64,000 nt of DNA from Antedon mediterranea (taxonomy: Eukaryota; Echinodermata; Crinoidea; Comatulida; Antedonidae), in assembly GCF_964355755.1 (NCBI RefSeq), contig NC_092674.1, positions 8,249,001 to 8,313,000 of the forward strand. Reading direction: 5' to 3'. This document shows, one piece after another, positions 13,793 to 22,700 of the stretch. Each line of letters opens with the position of its first letter. Position 1 is the first letter of the stretch. Both the position numbers and the translations under genes were made by a program. The notes under the pieces are model-generated. The model had not been told where the DNA came from, did no database searches, and saw nothing but the letters and a program-made list of their open reading frames with translations.

Positions 13793-16700
13793 GGGTCCAG
13801 AATTTGGATAATTGTCTGGATTTCCTATATTGAATCAAGTCTTCCGTGACCACATATCTATCTATGGTTTAAATGTGGAAAAGATCCGTCTTGTAGTTTT
13901 GACGTACGGCCTAAAATTAGTAAAATAATAAAAAGTGGTCCAGAATTGGGATAACCAAAATGTAATGGAGTAGTCGGTGACCAGATATCCATGTGGTTTA
14001 AATTTGATAAAGATCCGTCTTTTAGATTGTACGTTATCCTGCTAACAGACAAACACACACATCTCAGAAAAATATAACTTCGGAGGTAAACATATCCAGA
14101 CGTGAACTCGTTACCAGTACAGTTAGGTTATCCGCTATAAAAATACACATTAGTGAATTATCGGTACTAAATATTGATTAATTTCATTTTATCTTTTTAA
14201 AAGTCACTCTTCCTTGGTTGACTCTTGTAATTATAGTAGGCCTACTTATATATAATTTTGGAAAAAGGACCACATGAAATGAAACATTTTATTTGTGCTC
14301 CTTGTTGATTATTATAATTCGAGTAAATCAAAGTTACTATACACTCATTTTTCTTTTTTTTCTCCTGAGACTGAATAAATTTAAATACTCATAAATACAT
14401 GATATTATAGTAATTGATACATAATGAGATTTTCTTTTTTTTCCGAATTTCCAGGTCAGATAGATTATTTTACGGAGAACTTTAATTTGCGTTACTTACA
14501 ATCCATTTCCTTGGATTAGAAAAACTGATTATGCTACCCATTTTAATGTGATTTTCATTCTATACACGATTTCTATATTGTGGTTTTGAAACTCTACTGT
14601 ACATTCATTAGCAGCTTACTCGGTATAACAGTATAACTAGGTTATATCCTGGATCATACAAGTTACGCAATGTCCTATTTATTATTTATATATTTTTTCT
14701 TACGATTGCTTTCTAAAATACATTTAGGAATTCCTTGTATCTAAATGTGGAACATAACCAAGTATAATACAAAATGTCAGAGAAAGAAGACAACTATTAA
14801 CTGTCACTTCGCGATAATATTTTTTTTAATAATATGGCAAAGAGATCCTGAAAAAAATGGCTCACAACAAATATTTTTTCGAGTTATCTCGGATCTCTGA
14901 TCTCTTTTTCGAGGTCTTTCGTCGTAATACCATACAAGCAGTTAACTTTGAATAAAGCGATAAACCTCCTAACTTACAAACACAGACATCAGGCCACGAA
15001 GTACACGTAGACATTGTTCAGTACACTCACGCGCGCGCGCCTCGGGTCTTACATTAACGATTGGATCTCTTTGTCTCTTTAAAAAGATAAATTTCCAGAC
15101 AATCATTAAAAATATTCAATTATAGATGTAATTTACAATAAATATGTTGGCAATATATAAATGTCACCATCTCATTCAGTGTCATGCTTCTAGAATTTCT
15201 AAATTACACAGTCAACTCTGCGCATGCGCCATACTGTTTATTCAGAATGATATATTCAAGTTATTAGGCACAATGCATTTTGCAACTAATGGGTAGAGGT
15301 ATCCTATAATTAGCGAGATAGCAGTATAATCTGTATTTATAAATTGTTCTGAATCTATGTGTCCCAATCGACTGCCTGGGGCTCGGACAGCCTCAACTAA
15401 CCGAAGTTAGTAACGTGATGGGACTACACAACATAATGTTTTCAGAATGTTGACTCAATATCTCTTACACCCCCTGGCAGTATAATGTCTGTAACAGTTA
15501 CTGGTCATTGATTTTACTGCGCTACATCCCTCTGGAGGTTGACAGTCAATGTGTTCTGTAATATTCAGTTTACCAGTAATTCTTTTGGGTCTGTATCACT
15601 TGATAGATCATTCAACCATAATTGCCTAATGTAATGAAGTGTTTCTATTCAACTTCAACCAAAATTTAATCTACAACTTGTTAACCTTTAAGACTACAAT
15701 TTCAATATGTTAGATATAATATTATATAGTAGATCAAAATTAATTATTCTTCGACCTGAAAACTTTTATCGAAATTCAATCGACTGTATAATTATTTTTA
15801 ATTGAATCCTCAGGCTCAACAAAATATTCAATTTGAATATCTTTCTTTTGGAATGAAGACAATTACTAATAAGAGAAAATTACTGAAATCAATGAAACCC
15901 ATTATCGAATTATCGATTTTCTTACATTTTCGTAATTTCTCATTTTGATTTGTTGTAATGTAATACTTTATTTACTAAGCCCACTGTCGATAGATAACAT
16001 AATGCCGTAACTAGTAATTTTGAAATATGTTAATCAGTACTTAATCTAACATTATAAATTGAAAAAAAACAAAACAAAAATGGTATGTGGTATTTATTTC
16101 TTGCAAAAAGTCAAGCCAAAGAACAAGACATAAGTCGCATACAAACAGATCCCACAATAAACTTCCACGATACAGGTATCACATGTGAAACATATTATGC
16201 TGTATTAAGGATTTAACTGATACTCTATAGACAAATATGTTGTAATATTTGAATATACAGCACTGAGAATCAGGCGCTTATACGGTACCGTAAAGTAGTT
16301 CAATTTGTATGACACTTGTTATAATGGTATGTAACATACCAAGATAATAATAATAACAGTGTAGGCATAGGCCTATATACTAAGTCACTTTTATACAGTC
16401 GCATGTGAGTGGCCGCAAGGATCATCAAACTGAGTGTATACACATCTGTTGAAATTGATATTGCAGAAATGTTTGGTTTAAATTGTATTTGATACTAAAT
16501 TCAATTTCATTTTGTGTAAAACTGAAGCTGTGAACATACTCAGAACGGCATTCTCATTTGGATTTACAACTCAACTCAATTAGCTAACTAAAATGTCTGA
16601 ACCACAAGGTTCGTTATTTCCAAAGAACATCATATTAAATTCAGACTCAATTAGATAGAAGGTATACACTCTCGTTGCACGGCATTTTATTTTTCAATAA

Positions 16701-19700
16701 CAGTTAAAGAAGCTATTAAGTCAAATAAAAAAAAACATCTAAATCATAATAAAAATAATTCGATGACATAGTATCTGATGTAACGATATCTGTAACTTGT
16801 TCTTGAAAACATTTACATCTACAGTACTAACGAATAATTGCATTTTATCGATGGGAGTTTGTTTTTTATCGATACCGTCATAGAACAAACAGCGAGAGAT
16901 AGATATCCAACCGGCTTGTTTTAAGTTGGATGCCTTTAAATATCAATATTCTACCGTTAATATAATTTACTCTTTTCTTACGCAACACTATCTTTTATTG
17001 CTTATGGTTTGATGGGTCGGCGAGTGATGTATTTACGCAAGTCGCTAATGTAACGGACAAAAACATAAGTGTACCACTAAACCGATGTAATAATGTCATT
17101 TAATTAGGACATATATGTCAGCGCACATGCGCAGTAATTAATGAGAAAAGTTTGGTAATTTAAACGTTACATGTTGTTTCAATTTGTCTACAGTGTCCGT
17201 CCGACTGTGTATGTACTATACTATATTGATCATACAATTGATAGAATAATTAATAATTTAATTATAATGTTATTGTTTGCTGGAGTTCATTCACCGTCGC
17301 AGAATGGCCAAACATAAAGAGAATGACAGTTTATCAATGCTGTATACATAATAAGTGTAACCAAACACTATATTGATGCTTGTACATTATTAGATACTTA
17401 AGTAAAATTGTACAGTGTTCATAAACCTTTTAATATGGAATCATGATATGAAATAGAAGACAAAATGAATTGTGAAAAATTATTATATGTAAAAACTTTA
17501 GTATAGTAGATCTAGGCTTAGAAAGTGAAGAAGAAGAAATAAAGAAGAAAATATGAAAAAAATGTAATTATGATGGGATGTAAAAATATAAAAAGACAAG
17601 TAGAAAATAAGATCTGCCTTAAAAAGTGGAAACAACAAGCAAAACAAGCAAACAAAAGTCACGATGTGATGCTCAATCATGTTGAACAAATATGTATGTT
17701 TAATTTTGTACTAACAATCTCCATTTCATTTTATCTTTTTAATTTCTATGTTTTGTCTAAGATTCTCTACCATGTTAAATAAATTCATCTGGTTCCCAAT
17801 TGAAGAAGTTCTAAAGCTCTGTGACAAAAAAATGTTGATGATGATATCATATCACTACCATATTTCGGCATATTACCACCATATTTGGGCACATATTTTG
17901 TCCAACTAGTTTGATAGTGTAGACAGATCTTAAGGTTTTTTTGGTTCAACAAAACAGTTATAATTTTCTAATTTCTCTACACTGGCTGACACACGTTTGT
18001 TTGCAAACTCCGACTTTGTCAAAAAATGTTTCCGAAATTTAAGATCACTTAACAAACTTTGGCAAACTACACAATACACTTTAGTTTCAAAATACAGAAT
18101 TTAGTAAAGTTTGCTAGAGTGTAGGTGATTTGATAAATATTTTGTTTTAAACTTTAGAATTAATATTCAACTAAATAAGTTTGTATTGTTTAATCTTTTA
18201 TTCACCTGTAATTTTTACTCTCATTTATAGTAATTTTAATTGTATTATTTGTCATCAAGGTTTGGAAGTTTTTAAGAGTTAGTAAGTCTTTTAACAGGTT
18301 ATTCTTTTATATGGTGTATGTTGCACTATGGATGTTAAATAACAAGCGTAACTAGACATTATGGTGATGTGGTAGTATAGGCCTACATGCATCTTCTTCT
18401 GGTATCATATCTGGTTGCAGAAGTTGTTGTTCTCCAGAGTTTCCCTGTTATATGCAGATTGAATTAAATTGTTTTGGTGAGCTGAGTGTTAAATTGTGAG
18501 AGAAAAGTCAAACGTTGACGACCACAGCTTTTTCTTCCTTCTACTTTTCCGCATAGTGTTAGCAATTGTATTTCTCCTTTCCTATTATTATATGTCCCAG
18601 ATATTTCATTTGTCTTCTCTTAAACTCTTTTAGCAGACTCCGTTGATAATTGCATCTGTTGAAAATGTCTACATTTGACAACCATGTTTCTCAGTGATAC
18701 TTTTAGTATTCTGTTAAACAAGGCCAACAGCCATTAAGTCGCATGCTACAATGCATAGTGATACCGGACCGACAGACAGACCGACAGACAGACCGACCGA
18801 CCGTCATAGTGAACTATACTGACCGAAATTACTGAACATGTTTAAAAATGTTGAAATGTTTAAAAACATTTATATTTTTTAAATTTACACGTGCGTAGCC
18901 TGTCACTTTTGACGTGCTCGTATAACGTGATTTCGAGTTGAAAAGTAAGTCAAGAAAACAGAAATCGCGCAAAAAGAGTGCGCAATAACATTTAACGCGC
19001 AGTGCGCGCTAAAAAATATGCGCACTCATGGCAATTTTGTAAACGCTTAAAATTGCCTGAAACGTACTCTTATTTCATCGAAAATAAATTTTGACAATTT
19101 TAAGCGGGCGTACGCATGCGTTATATGCGCTACGCACGTAATTGTATTGCCATATGATGATTTATGCCCTGAAATTTATGAGTACCAAATTTTATTTAAT
19201 TGTGATTCATGGTTGTGAAGATATGATTACAAACGTGATTTCGTTAAATCGTGCGTAGACCGCGTAATTTTTTATTGCGCACCGTGAAAACATAACCACA
19301 TCGATTCCTGGCCATAAGGAATATACTGTGAAAAATTGACCTAGCTAGATTAAACTGATACCAAGAGATAAGGTCAGAAAGCGATAAAACGCATAGTGAT
19401 ACCGGACCAACAGACCGACAGACCGACCGACCGACCGACATAGTGAACTATAGAATCGCTTCCACGCGACTAAAAACCTCACATGACTCTATCCGTCTTG
19501 CTATGTCTATTTTTGTCCAGCTTTCGCAGGCATACAGTAAAAATTGACCAGATGTATGTTTTTCAGTCGTACTTTTGTAGCCATATGCACACTTTTGTTT
19601 TGTTTCTTATTTCCTTCATGAATGTATTTGTTGCTTGCGCTACTTCTTGCATCTTCTGTTATAATAATATGACCATGGTAAAATTATGATGATATGTGTT

Positions 19701-22700
19701 GCTTGTCCGCTGATGATGTTGTAGTTCAGGAGTAAAATATAATGCCGCTGTATGTTTGTTCATAAAGTCTCCGAAATTTGTGAATTAGTATTTTTTTCCT
19801 CTGTATAACGCGTTACAGGTTGGTTGCAAACGCAATATTATTTGATGTAGTTTAGTATGTTAACTTCAACCGATTTAATAAACTATCAACTATTTCATTC
19901 TGTTAATAGATATCGTTAATGTTCAATGGTCTTTCTCCCATACATCATGCTTCAATGATTTTGTGTTTAAAAAAAATTCAAATTGCTCTTAGCCTTGTTA
20001 TCGAATTTTCAATTATCGAACTAAATTTCCTTAATTGTGTAGCGCCCCCAGAGTATTATGATCAATAGACGATGTCTAACATATTAACTTACAAGGGGTT
20101 TGTAGCAGTAAAGGGAAGTGCCAAACCACTTAGGTAATTCTACAAAATCCTTTAGTATTACCATAGATCAAATACACAAAAAGTACTATTCATTCGTTTC
20201 ATTTCTGCATATACAAACTAATTTTACTTTTAAATAGTTTGGATGCGATTATGTCTAGATATGAAGTTGAAATAAATATTGATTATGCAAGATTGCGTCA
20301 AATTTAAGTATAATTGGTTAATAGTTTATACAAGTATGTATCGTATTATAATGAATTGATTGGTCAAATGTGTGCGCAGATTATTAGGTATTTGATTGGT
20401 TAAAAGTTTGGACAGATTGATTATCCGATTGGTTAAAGTGTGGTCCTTTATGGTATTGTATTACTGCTTTTGATTGGCCACCAGAGTGCGCAGATTGTTA
20501 GGTATTTGATTGGTTAAAAGGCTGGGCATAATGCATCCGATTGGTTAAACAATGGAGGTATAAACATCCAAGGTTAAATTGTAGTTCTATAGAATTAAGG
20601 TATAGTTATACAGTACATCGACGGTTTTCTTCCAGAAACAATTTTTTTAACAGTTTCTGATTTGTTTAAAATGATATAAAATAAAACAATAACTATGCAG
20701 CAGTTCTTCCTTTATTTCATTTCGTAAATATACGGCCTCTATTTGAATTAATCCTGATACCGGACGGGAAAGCTCACTAAACGCATGTATTATACGTGAT
20801 ACGATAATAATATTGATAATTAAACAATTTTATATTACATTTGTTTAATTATTCTTAATATTTCAGCAATGCGCTAAATCACAAAAAAGGGTGTTAAGAA
20901 GGCGGTGATTTTTTTATTCTTTGTGTTGATTTTTATAATCATAGTCTGGTTACTTATTTAACGTTGTATTCACACAAGGCTTACTGAATGTTTTAAGATA
21001 TTGGTAGTCGGGCGTTTGTATATTAAACATAAAAGTCCCTGTTCAGACGGATAATTTTTTTTCTCGCGCATTTTCTTGTCTTTCCTGTTTACACAGATTT
21101 ATCAGGAGACTTGTACGAATAGAGTTTCATATTTTTCCGTTTTATATTATAATAGTATATACATAGCCATTTGGGGAATTTTGTCAAACTTGATCAATGT
21201 TAAATATTATAATACTGAGAGATGTTAAGCCACTTGCGATGCTGATACAGTTTTCGTACTTTTCTACTAATTGAGTCGCAAGTCGTAGGACCTGAAGCTT
21301 TGAAGAACGATATTAAACTAGCTTTAGTTAATGTATAGAAAATCGACAATGAATAATGATTATCAATGTCATATAATGTCCGCAATTGCGATTTTAAAAC
21401 CATTGAAATTAGTTCATATGCAACATAGCACGAACTGCGGGCTAATTATCGTAGCCAAGTTATGTCCTATTACATGCGGACGTAACACCTTTGATATCAA
21501 TCACATCCAGCAATAAATCAGTCACGTTGGGGGCGCCTTGCCTGTCCGTGTATATTATAATAGACTGACCAATAAGAATTAACGATCTAGCGTATCCATA
21601 TAAGCAGTCCCTATCTCTATCAATAACTGTTCACCATTTTTTATTTGTTGACTGATTAAGAATATCCATCATTCTAATTCTATATCCATCGTAAATCAAC
21701 GACAGAGGATAGGTGATCACTCTCCGCGCGCAAATTCTTCATTTTCGTTCCCGCTCTCGTCTGCTGTCAAATGAATGATTGAAGCAATAATGCCGTGTGT
21801 TCATTTTTCAATTTTATAAGTTTAACAAAGTTGTGTTTGAGATGCATTTGTAGAGAAAAGGCCATTTAATAAGTAGATTTTATTTTCACTAGAAATGTGG
21901 TGTTATAAGTTGTCATTATTCCGTGATTTAGTCGTAGCTAAAAACACTCTACTCGTCAGCTGCGAAATATATTCAATTCAACGAGGATAGTTCCAGATAA
22001 ACAATTTGGGGTTTTTAGTCGCGTGCAACGCAACTCTACTGCTCACTATGTCGGATGGTTGGTCTGTCGGTAAACAGGTAACTCATATTTGAGCACGCAA
22101 CTGCAGCCATGTATATGGCCTTGTTTTTTTTCTGGGGGTGGGGGTTGTGCTTCTTTCTCCTTTTAGATGTAATCTCTGGTAATGGCATACATTTGAGATC
22201 ATTCAGTTAAATCGCAGAAAAATTCTTCTTAATCACAATATAGACAAGTTACATTATTGTTCAGAAATTGCATTTGTATTTTTTGGAATATCAATATCAT
22301 ACATATTCAAAGTCGATAATCATTCAATTAGCTATTATTATTAATCATCAGATTCATATAATATATTCAAAGGAGAGAGAGGAACATATTGACGTGCATA
22401 TGTCTGAAATTACGACTTGATATATAGTTTGCAATGTATCCGACAACAGCGAAATAACAGATATGTGTATCGCATTATTGCATAGCACGTACGGTGGTTA
22501 TAATCACACCGGGACGCACTAGTACTAGAACTATGTACCGTTTTTAGATTTTTATATCATTGCTTTCAGTGTATTGAATCTGTGAGGTGGGAATTGGGAA
22601 ATGCCATAACTAACACTCACGAAATTTCGATGATGTTTCTAACTAAGTTAATGCTGAATAATAAAAATGCACAAGGTCTACGATTTTCAGTTATATTCAA

